Assembly (NCBI GenBank): GCA_020725465.1
Contig: DYEY01000057.1
Span: 22,801 to 86,800, forward strand
Source: Dethiobacter sp.
Lineage (GTDB): Bacteria; Bacillota; Dethiobacteria; Dethiobacterales; Dethiobacteraceae
Length of the DNA stretch: 64,000 bases
Direction: 5' to 3'
Shown here: positions 43,941-53,043 of the stretch, piece after piece
How the letters are laid out: each line of letters starts with the position of its first letter
Numbering within the stretch: the stretch's first letter is position 1
The notes under the pieces: generated by a model
Database searches by the model: none
What the model saw: only the letters and a program-made list of their open reading frames with translations
Told to the model about the DNA's origin: nothing
Program-made: the position numbers and the translations under genes

Positions 43941-45839
43941 ATGCAACAGAAAAATCTTGATGCGCTGCTCAGTGCCTCTGAGGCAGTAGAGCCAAATCTG
44001 TCACTGGCCGCAGAAGATGCCTACATTAAAGACTGGCGGGCGGAGCACGCCCGTTCGCTGGCTGACCCGGAAAAGTTCTGGGCCGAAGTGGCGGAAGATT
44101 TCCACTGGTTCAGGCGATGGGACAGGGTCCTGGAGTGGAATTACCCTTATGCCAAATGGTTTACCGGCGCCAAGTGCAATATTACTTACAACTGCCTGGA
44201 CCGCCATGTGGACGGGCCGAATAAAAACAAGGTGGCCCTGTTTTGGGAGGGGGAGGACGGCACCGAGAGAGTCTATTCTTACCGGCAACTCCTTTACTGG
44301 GTCAACAAGGCGGCCAACGCCCTGAAAAACCTGGGTGTCACCAAGGGAGACCGCGTCTGCATCTACATGCCGCTGACACCGGAGGGCATTATCGCCATGC
44401 TGGCCTGTGCCCGCATCGGTGCCGTTCACAGCGTTGTTTACGCCGGACTTGGCCCCACCGCCCTGCGCGACCGCTTAAACGACGCGCGGGCCAAGGTGAT
44501 AATCTGCGCCGACACCGGTGTACGGCGCGGCAAGCCGGTGGAACTGAAAGGCATCGTGGACAAAGCAGCCGAGGGGCTGGATTACATTGAAAAAGTCATG
44601 GTCTTCCGCCGCCAGGAGCCCAAAATAGAGCTTAAAGCAGGCGAGGTGGACTTTGAGGAAGCGGTGTCCGCCGCCTCTCACCACTGCGAAGCCGAAGTCA
44701 TGGACTCCGAAGACCTGCTGTTTATCCTTTACACTTCCGGTACCACCGGCCGCCCCAAGGGCACGGCCTTCGTCCACGGCGGCTACATGGTGGGCACCAG
44801 CTACCATGCCAAAGCCTTCTTTAACCTCGGTCCCCGCGATGTATATTTCTGTACCTCCGACATCGGCTGGATTGTAGGCCACAGCTACATTGTTTACGCT
44901 CCGTTTGCCAACGGCATCACTTGTCTCGTCCGGGAAGGCGCACCCGACTACCCCGACCCGGGCACCTTTTACCGGCTGATTGAAAAATACGGCGTGACCA
45001 GGGTCTTTACCGCGCCCACCCTGGTACGCATGCTGATGAAGTTCGGCGAGTCCTGGGCACAAAAATACGACCTTTCCAGCCTGCGCCAGGTCAACTGCGC
45101 CGGCGAACCGCTGAACCCCGAAGCCTGGTGGTGGGCCTTTAAGCATATCTGTGCCGGCGGGCGGGCCCACATGGCCGATAATATGTGGCAGACGGAAACC
45201 GCGGCACCGCTGGTCTGCTCGCCCCTGGGGCTGCCCGTCAAGCCCGGCAAGTGCGGCATCATGGCCATCGGCATGGACGGTGATGTGGTGGACGGCAACG
45301 GCCAACCGGTAGGGCCCGGTATGGGCGGCAATTTTGTTATTAAAAATCCCTGGCCGCATATGTTCCGCACCATCTACGGCGATCCCAAACGCTATGAGGA
45401 GTACTGGTACACCATCCCCGGCTGTTACGCCAGCGGTGACGTGGCCACCCGTGACGAAGACGGCTATATCATGTTCCTTGGCCGCTCCGACGATGTCTTA
45501 AACCCGGCCGGACACCGCATCGGTACCGCCGATGTGGAATCGGCCCTGGTCAGCCACCCGGCGGTGGCCGAAGCGGCGGTCATCGGCAAACCCGATCCTG
45601 TCAAAGGCGAAGCCATCAAAGGCTTTATCGCCCTGCGCGTGGGCTTTACCCCCTCCCCCGAACTGTCCAGGGAAATCACCAACCATGTCAGAGATACCCT
45701 GGGCCCCATCGCCGCCCCCTCTGAACTGGAATATGTCGACAAACTGCCCAAGACCCGCTCCGGTAAAATTATGCGCCGTCTCCTAAAGGCCCGCGAACTG
45801 GGGCTGGACACCGGCGATACCTCCACCCTGGAAGAATAA
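43941..45839 (+). CDS. acs: Acetyl-CoA synthetase (AMP-forming)
   Basis: 632 residues. Adenylate-forming motifs: phosphate loop YTSGTTGRPKG, MWQTETAAP in place of the usual YWQTETGG, hinge GRSDDVLNPAGHRIG and the catalytic Lys in KTRSGKIMRR. The N-terminal domain with WFTGAKCNITYNCLDRH is typical of acetyl/propionyl-CoA synthetases. It activates acetate (possibly propionate) with ATP and CoA. In a beta-oxidising anaerobe it could run either to capture or release acetate. AGGAGGGG site before the ATG; terminator after. Confidence 0.92.
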   Translation: MQQKNLDALLSASEAVEPNLSLAAEDAYIKDWRAEHARSLADPEKFWAEVAEDFHWFRRWDRVLEWNYPYAKWFTGAKCNITYNCLDRHVDGPNKNKVALFWEGEDGTERVYSYRQLLYWVNKAANALKNLGVTKGDRVCIYMPLTPEGIIAMLACARIGAVHSVVYAGLGPTALRDRLNDARAKVIICADTGVRRGKPVELKGIVDKAAEGLDYIEKVMVFRRQEPKIELKAGEVDFEEAVSAASHHCEAEVMDSEDLLFILYTSGTTGRPKGTAFVHGGYMVGTSYHAKAFFNLGPRDVYFCTSDIGWIVGHSYIVYAPFANGITCLVREGAPDYPDPGTFYRLIEKYGVTRVFTAPTLVRMLMKFGESWAQKYDLSSLRQVNCAGEPLNPEAWWWAFKHICAGGRAHMADNMWQTETAAPLVCSPLGLPVKPGKCGIMAIGMDGDVVDGNGQPVGPGMGGNFVIKNPWPHMFRTIYGDPKRYEEYWYTIPGCYASGDVATRDEDGYIMFLGRSDDVLNPAGHRIGTADVESALVSHPAVAEAAVIGKPDPVKGEAIKGFIALRVGFTPSPELSREITNHVRDTLGPIAAPSELEYVDKLPKTRSGKIMRRLLKARELGLDTGDTSTLEE

Positions 45840-45871
45840 GAACCCGGCAGGGGTTAATCAAAACAAACGCT

Positions 45872-45906
45872 GCGGCGGGACGAAAACCTCCTGCCGCTCT
45901 TTTTTC
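45872..45906 (+). terminator. Terminator of acs
   Basis: TGCGGCGGGA region: GCGGCGGGA pairs with TCCTGCCGC (one G-T wobble) and is followed by TCTTTTTTC. Confidence 0.75.
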
Positions 45907-45910
45907 TTTC

Positions 45911-46174
45911 TTGTTGTTGATTGACAACGGTTATATAATAATAGAAGAGGACCTTGGGTATTTTCAAATGCTCAGTCAATATGGACGCCAGAATTATGTT
46001 TGAGTATACTGGAAATGACACTTTCCGGTTAAAAAATATTGAATATCTCGATGCTGCCTTGCGAAAACCGTAAAGCAAACGTGTTACCAACATCCCTGTA
46101 TTGCAAAAATTTCACTTGCCAGCGGCAGGGTGCAATAATAAAATTAAAAAGGACTGACCCCAAGGAGGGCGGAT
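45911..46174. other. 264-nt stretch without a convincing gene
   Basis: AT-rich. A possible promoter is TTGTTG, 16 nt, TATAAT near 45915-45945. A 30-codon frame (45981-46073) has no ribosome site and no recognisable family. The end of the stretch has CTGACCCCA (46154-46162), a shortened copy of the motif at 25085 and 46570, directly before AAGGAGGG of the CoA-binding gene. Confidence 0.4.
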
Positions 46175-46561
46175 ATGTCGGCCAAAGATGATATGCTTGC
46201 CAAAAAAGTCTGGGCGGTGGTGGGTGTCTCCGCCGATAAGGCCAAGTTCGGTTACCGGGTGTGGGAACGTCTGAAGAAAGCGGGATATACAGTCTATGCC
46301 GTTAACCCCAACCTGGATGAAATTGACGGTGAGCGGGTTTATCCGAGCCTTATAAAATTGCCGGAAAAACCTGATGTGGTTAACTGCGTGGTGCCGCCGG
46401 CTGTCACTGAGCAGGTGATACCGGTATGTGCAGGTGAGGGCATCAGGTTTGCCTGGATGCAGCCCGGCTCCGATTCGCGGCGGGCGGTGCAGCTGGCCAG
46501 GGAAAACGGGATTCAGATAGTGCAGGGGTGCGTGCTGGCGGAGCTTCGTAAGAGAGTTTAA
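46175..46561 (+). CDS. CoA-binding domain protein (YccU type)
   Basis: 128-residue Rossmann-like CoA-binding protein. The nucleotide loop is AVVGVSADKAKFGYRV, followed by YAVNPNLDEIDGERVYPSL, DVVNCVVPP and FAWMQPGS, all as in the succinyl-CoA-synthetase-like CoA_binding_2 family. Function unknown; possibly a CoA sensor. AAGGAGGG site. yebC follows after 40 nt. Confidence 0.85.
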   Translation: MSAKDDMLAKKVWAVVGVSADKAKFGYRVWERLKKAGYTVYAVNPNLDEIDGERVYPSLIKLPEKPDVVNCVVPPAVTEQVIPVCAGEGIRFAWMQPGSDSRRAVQLARENGIQIVQGCVLAELRKRV

Positions 46562-46569
46562 GTTTAAAA

Positions 46570-46586
46570 GTTGAAACCTGACCCCA
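46570..46586 (+). repeat. Dispersed motif GTTGAAACCTGACCCCA, copy 2
   Basis: Exact match to 25085-25101. It ends immediately before the GGGAGGGG ribosome site of yebC. Confidence 0.7.
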
Positions 46587-46601
46587 GGGAGGGGTGTAAG
46601 G

Positions 46602-47339
46602 ATGGCGGGACATTCCAAATGGGCTAACGTCAAACACCGCAAGGCAAGGGTGGATGCGGCCAAGGGCAAGATTTTCACCAAGGTTTCCAAGGAAATAATG
46701 GTGGCGGCCCGCCAGGGCGGCGGCGACATCAGCAATAATTTCCGGCTTCGCCTGGCGGTGCAAAAAGCCCGGGAAAACAATATGCCAAACGACAATATCC
46801 AGCGGGCCATCCAGAAAGGCATAGGCGATACCGATGGCGCCGGTTACGAAGAAATCATCTACGAGGGCTACGGTCCGGCCGGGATTGCGGTAATGCTTGA
46901 AATACTTACCGATAACCGCAACCGGACCGCCGGTGAGATCCGTCACCTTTTCACGCGGCACGGCGGCAGCCTGGGGGAGAGCGGCTGTGTGGCCTGGATG
47001 TTCAGACGGCGCGGCTTCCTGACTGTGGACCGGGATGGCGCTGATGAGGATGCGCTGCTGCTGGCGGCGCTTGATGCCGGTGCCGAGGACTTCCAGGCCG
47101 AAGACGAAGGCTTTGAAATTTACACTGCCCCGGAGGATTTTGAGGCTGTAAAAGCGATGCTGGAGTCGCAGGGAGTTGCTTTCACCGGCGCTGAGGTCAC
47201 CATGATACCTGACAACACGGTAACCATCAGCAATCCGGAAGATGCCAGGCTTGCGCTTCGCCTGGTGGAGGCGTTGATGGACCACGACGACGTGCAAAAC
47301 GTCTACAGCAATTTGGACGTACCGCGGGAACTGCTCTGA
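46602..47339 (+). CDS. yebC: YebC/PmpR family regulator
   Basis: 245 residues. Diagnostic N-terminus MAGHSKWANVKHRKARVDA, then NNMPNDNIQRAIQKG and YEGYGPAGIAVMLE. YebC proteins act as transcription regulators and, as recently shown for some members, in translation of difficult proline stretches. In many Firmicutes yebC is next to ruvC; here it is followed by a BofC-like gene. Confidence 0.94.
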   Translation: MAGHSKWANVKHRKARVDAAKGKIFTKVSKEIMVAARQGGGDISNNFRLRLAVQKARENNMPNDNIQRAIQKGIGDTDGAGYEEIIYEGYGPAGIAVMLEILTDNRNRTAGEIRHLFTRHGGSLGESGCVAWMFRRRGFLTVDRDGADEDALLLAALDAGAEDFQAEDEGFEIYTAPEDFEAVKAMLESQGVAFTGAEVTMIPDNTVTISNPEDARLALRLVEALMDHDDVQNVYSNLDVPRELL

Positions 47340-47366
47340 ATAACCGGGCAAAAATCCGTATAAACG

Positions 47367-47415
47367 CCCCCCGTACGGGCATTGTATTAGCAAAAGCGTA
47401 CGAGGGGGGTTTTTT
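47367..47415 (+). terminator. Hairpin whose 3' arm doubles as a ribosome site
   Basis: CCCCCCGTACG (47367-47377) pairs with CGTAC-GA-GGGGGG (47397-47409, 2-nt bulge), followed by TTTTTT. The GAGGGGGG arm is 7 nt before the ATG at 47417, so it is also the only Shine-Dalgarno sequence for the next gene. Confidence 0.7.
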
Positions 47416-47416
47416 C

Positions 47417-47965
47417 ATGCGCCGGCGCCAAAATCCCTTTGCTTATCTCCTGCCGCTCTTAATCCTGGCGCTGTTTCTGATTGGTGCCAGTATGTTGCTA
47501 AAAGCTGTCTCCGACCGGCAGCCCGCTCCTCCGGCGGAAGGGCAGGAACCGCTGGCGGTGCCGGAAGGAGCCGATCTGGTTTACCGGGTGTACTACAGCC
47601 TGTGTGGACACCGGGAGTTGCTGGAGGGCGGCAGCGAGCCGGTTGGCCTGTTAACCCCCCCCGGCATAACTTTGGCCAAACTCCAGTCCTTGCTGCCCGC
47701 GGGCTGGACGGTGGCGGAATTCTCACCGGGCCGGGTGGTCATAGAGAGTATGACCGGCGGGCTCTGCTCCGTCTGCCGTGAGAAAAGATTTCTGGGGGTG
47801 CGCGGCGACAGGATAGCCATTTACCGCGGCGTCCCGCCGGAAGGCACCCTGGAGCGGGTGACGGAGTATGAAGTCAAGGAAGACGTACGTGACCAGCTGG
47901 AAAAGGGTATTCCCTTCTCCACCATGGAAGAACTGATGCAGCTTCTGGAAAGCTACACCAGCTGA
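47417..47965 (+). CDS. BofC C-terminal-like exported protein
   Basis: 182 residues with one N-terminal membrane anchor (about residues 10-28) and an outside domain. The segment LAKLQSLLPAGWTVAEFSPG and the Cys pair GLCSVCREKRFLGV, followed by DRIAIYRGVPP, resemble the BofC C-terminal domain found in intercompartmental signalling during sporulation. Assignment rests on this part only. Its start lies directly after the yebC terminator hairpin, which may limit translation. Confidence 0.7.
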   Translation: MRRRQNPFAYLLPLLILALFLIGASMLLKAVSDRQPAPPAEGQEPLAVPEGADLVYRVYYSLCGHRELLEGGSEPVGLLTPPGITLAKLQSLLPAGWTVAEFSPGRVVIESMTGGLCSVCREKRFLGVRGDRIAIYRGVPPEGTLERVTEYEVKEDVRDQLEKGIPFSTMEELMQLLESYTS

Positions 47966-48015
47966 ATGAAACAGCTGCCAGGTGGGCATAATATGGACAA
48001 AAACCGGAGGATGGT

Positions 48016-48462
48016 ATGCGTTTTTCACGGGAAATAACCGGGATTCCTGTTATTGAAGCAACCAGCGGCAGGGAACTGGGCAGGGTAAAGGAATGGCTGC
48101 TGGACAGCCGGGGTCGCTCCATAATGGCTTTAGTGGCCGAAGGGGAGAGCTGGCTGGCCCGCAAAAAAACTTATCCCTACGACCAGGTGGTTGGCCTTGG
48201 CGACGAAGCGGTTATTGTGGAACCGGAGGATAAGGACACAAAAACGGTGGATGCCAGGAGTGTCCTTGGTAAAAGATTGCTCAATGCCGCCGGCATTGAA
48301 CTGGGTGTGGTGGAGGATATTCTTTTTGAAGAAGAAACGGGAAATATCAGGGGCTTTCGCCTTTCATCCGGCCTTATCGAAGACCTGCTCTCGGGCCGCC
48401 GCGTCATGGAGATAAACTCTCAGATCAGTCTGGATGAAGACGTGCTGGTTATCAGTGAATAA
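48016..48462 (+). CDS. Two-domain PRC-barrel protein (YlmC/YmxH-like)
   Basis: 148 residues with two PRC-barrel repeats: residues 1-70 (ITGIPVIEATSGRELGRVKEWLLD) and 75-148 (RSVLGKRLLNAAGIELGVVEDILF). PRC barrels bind RNA or protein partners; in clostridia a related small protein is linked to sporulation. GGAGG site before the ATG. Likely cotranscribed with the following zinc-ribbon gene. Confidence 0.82.
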   Translation: MRFSREITGIPVIEATSGRELGRVKEWLLDSRGRSIMALVAEGESWLARKKTYPYDQVVGLGDEAVIVEPEDKDTKTVDARSVLGKRLLNAAGIELGVVEDILFEEETGNIRGFRLSSGLIEDLLSGRRVMEINSQISLDEDVLVISE

Positions 48463-48492
48463 ACGCCGCCTGCCCGGGAAAGGAGGACCGAA

Positions 48493-48714
48493 ATGAAGTG
48501 CCCTTTGTGTGGCAGTATTGACACAGGCAAGGTAGGTACCGGCCAGTATTATTGCTGGCGGTGCCTGGTTGAATTTAATATGACCGGTCCGCGCGGTTTC
48601 ACAGCCTATTATGTGGATGAAGAGGGGTCGCTCCTGGTTCTGGATACCCCGGAGAATCCCGATTCGGCTGAGCTTTCAGTGGGGGACGGGGTGGAGGCAA
48701 CGGTGGAAGTCTGA
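48493..48714 (+). CDS. Small zinc-ribbon protein
   Basis: 73 residues. CPLCGSIDTGKVGTGQYYCWRC forms a CXXC-14-CXXC zinc ribbon at the N-terminus; the C-terminal half is acidic and probably a small beta domain. Not a recognised family. AAAGGAGG site before the ATG. Found between the PRC-barrel and AI-2E permease genes. Confidence 0.75.
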   Translation: MKCPLCGSIDTGKVGTGQYYCWRCLVEFNMTGPRGFTAYYVDEEGSLLVLDTPENPDSAELSVGDGVEATVEV

Positions 48715-48758
48715 CTCATGCCGGCCCGCGGCCCCGCATATAGATAAACAGGCTGAAA

Positions 48759-49838
48759 ATGGGGGTGGGCCATGTGGAGCAAGACAGGGAAGTCCAAAGC
48801 AGGTGGCTGCGCTACTTTGCGCCGGCCCTGGCGGCGGTTACCGTCATAGCCCTGCTCTGGTGGCTGGCCCGCGCCGGCAGACCGGTTTTTGCCCTGCTTT
48901 TCCCGTTTTTCCTGGCCGTTATCATCGCCTATATACTGAATCCCCTGGTGGACTTTCTTGACAACCGCCGGTTGCCACGTTGCCTGGGGATTCTGCTTAT
49001 TTACGCCGTTTTTTTTTCCCTGGGCGTAGTGGCCGCCCTCACCGTCATCCCCGCCCTGGTGACGGAGCTGCAGAAACTGGGGGAGGACATCCCGCAATAC
49101 GCCGTTCGGGTACAGGCCTTCCTCCTTAGGCTACAGTCAGATTACCAGCGCTTCAACCTGCCGGAGAGCATCCGCCAGGTCATCGACCAGAATATCCTGA
49201 ACCTGCAGAGCGCTGCCCTGGCCCTGGTCCAGCGCGTCACCGACTGGGTGCTCGGCATCTTTTCCCACCTTTTCACCATAATAATCGTACCGCTCCTGGT
49301 CTATTACCTCCTGCGCGATGAAGCCAGCCTTAAAAGGTCACTGCTTATGCTGTTCCCCAAAAAATACCGCCGTTTTGTCACTAAAGTAGGCAGCGAGATG
49401 GACCGGACACTGGGCGCCTACCTGCGCGGAATGCTCTTTATCTGCTTCCTGGTAGGCCTGATGACTTACGCGGGACTGCTCATAGTGGGCCTGGATTTTG
49501 CCCTGATCCTCGGCATCATCGCCGGTATCACCAACATTATTCCCTACTTCGGGCCGCTTATCGGCGCTGTGCCGGCGGTGCTCATTGCCCTGCTTCACTC
49601 GCCTGCCCTGGCCCTGAAAGTGGTGATTGTGCTGGTAGTGGTGCAGCAGATAGAAAGCCAGCTTATCGCTCCCCAGGTGCTGGGCCGGAGCCTCGGCCTG
49701 CACCCCCTGGTGGTAATCTTTGTCCTTCTCCTTGGCGGCAGGCTGTTCGGCCTGGTAGGCCTGATTTTTGCCGTGCCTTTTACCGCACTCCTGCGCGTGC
49801 TGTTCCGCCACGCCATAGACTTGGCCGCCAACCGTTAG
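48759..49838 (+). CDS. AI-2E/PerM family permease
   Basis: About 359 residues with eight predicted helices and the large central loop of the family; conserved segments are IIAYILNPLVDFLDNRR, YYLLRDEASLKRS and GITNIIPYFGPLIGAVPA. Members transport AI-2 or exchange ions, and many are annotated only by family. Start uncertain: ATG at 48759 lacks a spaced ribosome site, while GTG 48774 follows GGGGGTGG. In many Peptococcaceae this gene sits before alaS, as here. Confidence 0.87.
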   Translation: MGVGHVEQDREVQSRWLRYFAPALAAVTVIALLWWLARAGRPVFALLFPFFLAVIIAYILNPLVDFLDNRRLPRCLGILLIYAVFFSLGVVAALTVIPALVTELQKLGEDIPQYAVRVQAFLLRLQSDYQRFNLPESIRQVIDQNILNLQSAALALVQRVTDWVLGIFSHLFTIIIVPLLVYYLLRDEASLKRSLLMLFPKKYRRFVTKVGSEMDRTLGAYLRGMLFICFLVGLMTYAGLLIVGLDFALILGIIAGITNIIPYFGPLIGAVPAVLIALLHSPALALKVVIVLVVVQQIESQLIAPQVLGRSLGLHPLVVIFVLLLGGRLFGLVGLIFAVPFTALLRVLFRHAIDLAANR

Positions 49839-49847
49839 CGACGTTTA

Positions 49848-49876
49848 TTGACACCTTTTTTAATCATCTATATAAT
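49848..49876 (+). promoter_or_regulatory. Consensus promoter of the alaS operon
   Basis: Perfect TTGACA (49848-49853), 17 nt, perfect TATAAT (49871-49876). Only 31 nt separate it from the alaS ATG, so there is no room for a T-box leader. Confidence 0.85.
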
Positions 49877-49907
49877 TGATGTGAAACGCCAACAGGGAGG
49901 GTTTGCC

Positions 49908-52523
49908 ATGCTGTCCAGAGATATCCGGTCTTCATTCCTTGATTTCTTTAAAAAGTATGATCACCTGGTTCTCCCCAGCTTTTCCCTTATACCGCAAAAT
50001 GACCCTACGCTGCTTTTAATCGGGGCGGGTATGGCGCCCCTTAAACCTTATTTCACCGGGGAAAAAATACCGCCCAACCGCCGCATGGCCACCTGTCAGA
50101 AATGTGTGCGCACACCGGACATCGAAAGGGTGGGCCGCACTTCCCGTCACGCCACTTTCTTTGAGATGCTGGGCAACTTCTCTTTTGGCGATTACTTTAA
50201 AGACGAGGCCATCGCCTGGGCCTGGGAGCTGGTCACCAAAGACTATAACCTGCCGGAGGACAGGCTCTACGTCAGTGTTTACCGGGAAGACGACGAGGCC
50301 TACGATATCTGGCACAAAAAAATCGGTATCCCGGAGAAAAAAATATTCCGCCTCGGCAAAGAGGACAACTTCTGGGAAATCGGCCCCGGTCCCTGCGGAC
50401 CGTGTTCGGAAATATACTACGACCTGGGCGACAAGTACGGCTGCGGGCGGCCTGACTGCGAGGTAGGCTGCGACTGCGACCGCTTCATGGAAATCTGGAA
50501 CCTGGTCTTTACCCAGTTTGACCGTACCGAGCAGGGCGAATACATCCCCCTGGAAAACAAGAACATCGACACCGGCGCCGGTCTGGAACGGGTGGCGGTG
50601 GTGCTGCAGGGCGTGGGCAACCTGTTTGAAATCGACACGGTACGGCCGCTCCTGGACCATTTCTGCGGCGCCGCCGGCCGCGATTACGGCCGGAAGGCGG
50701 AAGACGACGTCTCTTTGCGCATTATAACCGAGCATCTGCGCGGCATTTGTTTCATGACCGGCGACGGGATCATGCCCGGCAACGAGGGACGTGGCTACGT
50801 GCTGCGCCGCTTGCTCAGGCGGGCGGTGCGCCATGGCCGGCTGCTTGGGCTGGACGAGCCCTTCCTGTACCGGGCGGTGCCGCTGGTAGCGGATCTTTTG
50901 GGCGACCCCTACACCGAGCTGGTTAAGGGCCGTGACCATATCGCAAACGTAATCAGGCTGGAAGAAGAGCGTTTCTTTGAGACCCTGGAGCAGGGCATGC
51001 GCATCCTGGACGAGCTGGTGGGCCAAAGCAGGTCAGGCGTCTTTTCCGGTGAGGCCGCTTTCAGGCTTTACGACACCTTTGGCTTCCCCGTGGACCTTAC
51101 CCGGGAAATCCTGGCGGAGCGCGGCTTAAAGCTGGACGACGAAGGTTTCAGGGCGGCGCTGGAAGCCCAGCGCGAGCGGGCCCGCAGCGCCCGGGGCAGC
51201 GTAACGGCGGCCCGGGACGATTCGGCCTGGCAGGATATCAGGGGACTTGATACCAAATTTGTGGGATTTGAAGGTCATAGCGCCGCCGCGAAGATTCTGG
51301 CGCTCCTGCGCGGCGGACGCAGAGTCGCCTCTGCCATGGCAGGAGAAGAGGTGGAGGTGGTCCTCGACGTCACACCGTTCTACGCTGAGCGGGGCGGCCA
51401 GGCAGGTGACCGCGGCCGCATCGTAACCCAGGGCGGGATAGTGGTGGTGACCGATACAGTCCTTACACCGGCGGAACAGATTATCCACCGCGGCCGCGTG
51501 GAAAGCGGCACCGTGAGCGCCGGCGAACCGGCCGACGCCGCGGTGGAGCACGCTTACCGCGGCGCCATCTGCCGCAACCATACTGCCACCCACCTGCTGC
51601 ACCGCGCACTGCGGGAGGTCCTGGGAGGACACGTCAGGCAGGCCGGTTCACTGGTGGCGGAAGACCGCCTGCGCTTCGACTTCACCCATACCAGCGCCGT
51701 CAGCGCGGCCCAGCTGGAAGAGGTGGAGCGTAGGGTCAACAGCAAGATCTGGGAGGACATGGAGGTTAGAATTTCTGTGGTCAGCCTGGACGAGGCCAGG
51801 GATATGGGGGCCACCGCTCTCTTTGATGAGAAATACGGCGACCAGGTACGGGTAGTGAGTATCTCCGATTACAGCATGGAGCTTTGCGGCGGCACTCACG
51901 TAACCAGCACCGGACAGATCGGCCTCTTTAAAATACTCTCCGAAACGGGTATCGGTGCCGGCCTGCGCCGCATCGAGGCCCTCACCGGCCAGGGCGCCTA
52001 CGATTTCCTGGCCGGCCGCAACAAGGTGCTGGAACAGGCGGCCCAGCTTTTCCGGGCTCCCGCTGAACAGCTGCCGGAGAAACTGTCCGAGATGAGCCGG
52101 GAACTGAAAGACCTGCAGCGGGAAAACCAGCGCCTGCAGCTGAAACTGGCGGCCATGGAAGTGGATTCCCTGCTGGAGCGGGTACAGCTTGAGGACGGTG
52201 TACCTGTGCTTTCCGCCCGGGTATCGGCGGGCAACATGGAAACCCTGCGGGAGATGGCCGACCGGCTGAAAAACAGGCTGGAGTCGGGAGTCATCGTCCT
52301 TGGCGCCGCTGCCGGGGGCAAGGTGCTGTTGGTGGCCACGGTGACACCGGATCTGGTTAAGGCCGGGTACCACGCCGGCCGTCTCATCGGCGAAGTGGCC
52401 GCCCTTACCGGCGGCGGCGGTGGTGGGCGGCCCGATATGGCTCAGGCCGGCGGCAAAAACATTGAGGACCTCGACTATGCCTTAAGCCAGGTGAATAATT
52501 TTGTGCGCAGCCAGAAGAAGTAA
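49908..52523 (+). CDS. alaS: Alanyl-tRNA synthetase
   Basis: 871 residues. Class II motifs at the N-terminus (RSSFLDFFKKYDHLVLPSFS, PCGPCSEIYYD), editing domain with zinc ligands HTATHLLH and CGGTHV, and a C-Ala/DHHA1 glycine-rich end (GGGGGGRPDMAQAGG). Full length. ATG 49908 after AGGGAGG. First gene of the operon alaS-ireB-ruvX-DUF1292-mltG-U32, with a consensus promoter directly upstream. Confidence 0.96.
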   Translation: MLSRDIRSSFLDFFKKYDHLVLPSFSLIPQNDPTLLLIGAGMAPLKPYFTGEKIPPNRRMATCQKCVRTPDIERVGRTSRHATFFEMLGNFSFGDYFKDEAIAWAWELVTKDYNLPEDRLYVSVYREDDEAYDIWHKKIGIPEKKIFRLGKEDNFWEIGPGPCGPCSEIYYDLGDKYGCGRPDCEVGCDCDRFMEIWNLVFTQFDRTEQGEYIPLENKNIDTGAGLERVAVVLQGVGNLFEIDTVRPLLDHFCGAAGRDYGRKAEDDVSLRIITEHLRGICFMTGDGIMPGNEGRGYVLRRLLRRAVRHGRLLGLDEPFLYRAVPLVADLLGDPYTELVKGRDHIANVIRLEEERFFETLEQGMRILDELVGQSRSGVFSGEAAFRLYDTFGFPVDLTREILAERGLKLDDEGFRAALEAQRERARSARGSVTAARDDSAWQDIRGLDTKFVGFEGHSAAAKILALLRGGRRVASAMAGEEVEVVLDVTPFYAERGGQAGDRGRIVTQGGIVVVTDTVLTPAEQIIHRGRVESGTVSAGEPADAAVEHAYRGAICRNHTATHLLHRALREVLGGHVRQAGSLVAEDRLRFDFTHTSAVSAAQLEEVERRVNSKIWEDMEVRISVVSLDEARDMGATALFDEKYGDQVRVVSISDYSMELCGGTHVTSTGQIGLFKILSETGIGAGLRRIEALTGQGAYDFLAGRNKVLEQAAQLFRAPAEQLPEKLSEMSRELKDLQRENQRLQLKLAAMEVDSLLERVQLEDGVPVLSARVSAGNMETLREMADRLKNRLESGVIVLGAAAGGKVLLVATVTPDLVKAGYHAGRLIGEVAALTGGGGGGRPDMAQAGGKNIEDLDYALSQVNNFVRSQKK

Positions 52524-52586
52524 AAGGGAAAAGGCCCCTTCGAATAGAAATTCTACCATAGGCAAGCTTGCCGGGGGGTGAGGTTT

Positions 52587-52859
52587 TTGCACGACTCGTT
52601 CGACCAGACCGTGAAATTCAAACTCAGGGAAGACGACGAAGTATTCTCAGCCGCCGATGTCTTTAAGCTGGTTCATGAAGCGCTGAAAGAAAAGGGGTAC
52701 AACGCCATCAACCAGATAGTGGGTTACCTGCTGTCGGGCGACCCTGCCTACATCACCAGCCACAAAAACGCCCGTGTCCTGATACGCAGGCTGGAACGGG
52801 ACGAACTGCTGGAGGAGCTGGTAAAATCATACCTGGAACGCCTGTCCGGTGGGGGTTGA
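52587..52859 (+). CDS. ireB: IreB family regulatory phosphoprotein (UPF0297)
   Basis: About 90 residues. Diagnostic core [44 protein letters not shown] (read here as pieces: [17 protein letters not shown] and [14 protein letters not shown]). In Enterococcus IreB is phosphorylated by the Ser/Thr kinase IreK and affects cephalosporin resistance. TTG at 52587 has GGGGGG eight nt upstream; the GTG at 52578 overlaps that site. The N-terminal Thr cluster phosphorylated in Enterococcus is reduced to one Thr (DQTVKF). Confidence 0.9.
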   Translation: MHDSFDQTVKFKLREDDEVFSAADVFKLVHEALKEKGYNAINQIVGYLLSGDPAYITSHKNARVLIRRLERDELLEELVKSYLERLSGGG

Positions 52860-52924
52860 CGTTTACACCCTCCCGCCGGTGCAGGGACGGTAAATGCACC
52901 CGTGATTTGGCACACTGACTGTCA

Positions 52925-52989
52925 GGCCCCCACAGGCTATCTCAGTGTGAGCTTACCTGCCTGCCTGAGATACCCTGGGTACAGGGGCC
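52925..52989 (+). other. Nested inverted repeats between ireB and ruvX
   Basis: Outer arms GGCCCC (52925-52930) and GGGGCC (52984-52989) enclose inner arms TATCTCAG (52938-52945) and CTGAGATA (52965-52972), the latter extended by GG/CC. The 65-nt RNA could fold as one interrupted hairpin. There is no strong T-run, so it may be a structured leader or processing site rather than a terminator. Confidence 0.5.
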
Positions 52990-53043
52990 AATTATTTTAA
53001 TGCCACGCTCACCCGGCTTGGCGGGCGCGGAAAGGATGACGCC

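Noticed and set aside
49839..49907. T-box leader for alaS
   Set aside because: A consensus promoter ends 31 nt before the start codon, leaving no space for a T-box.
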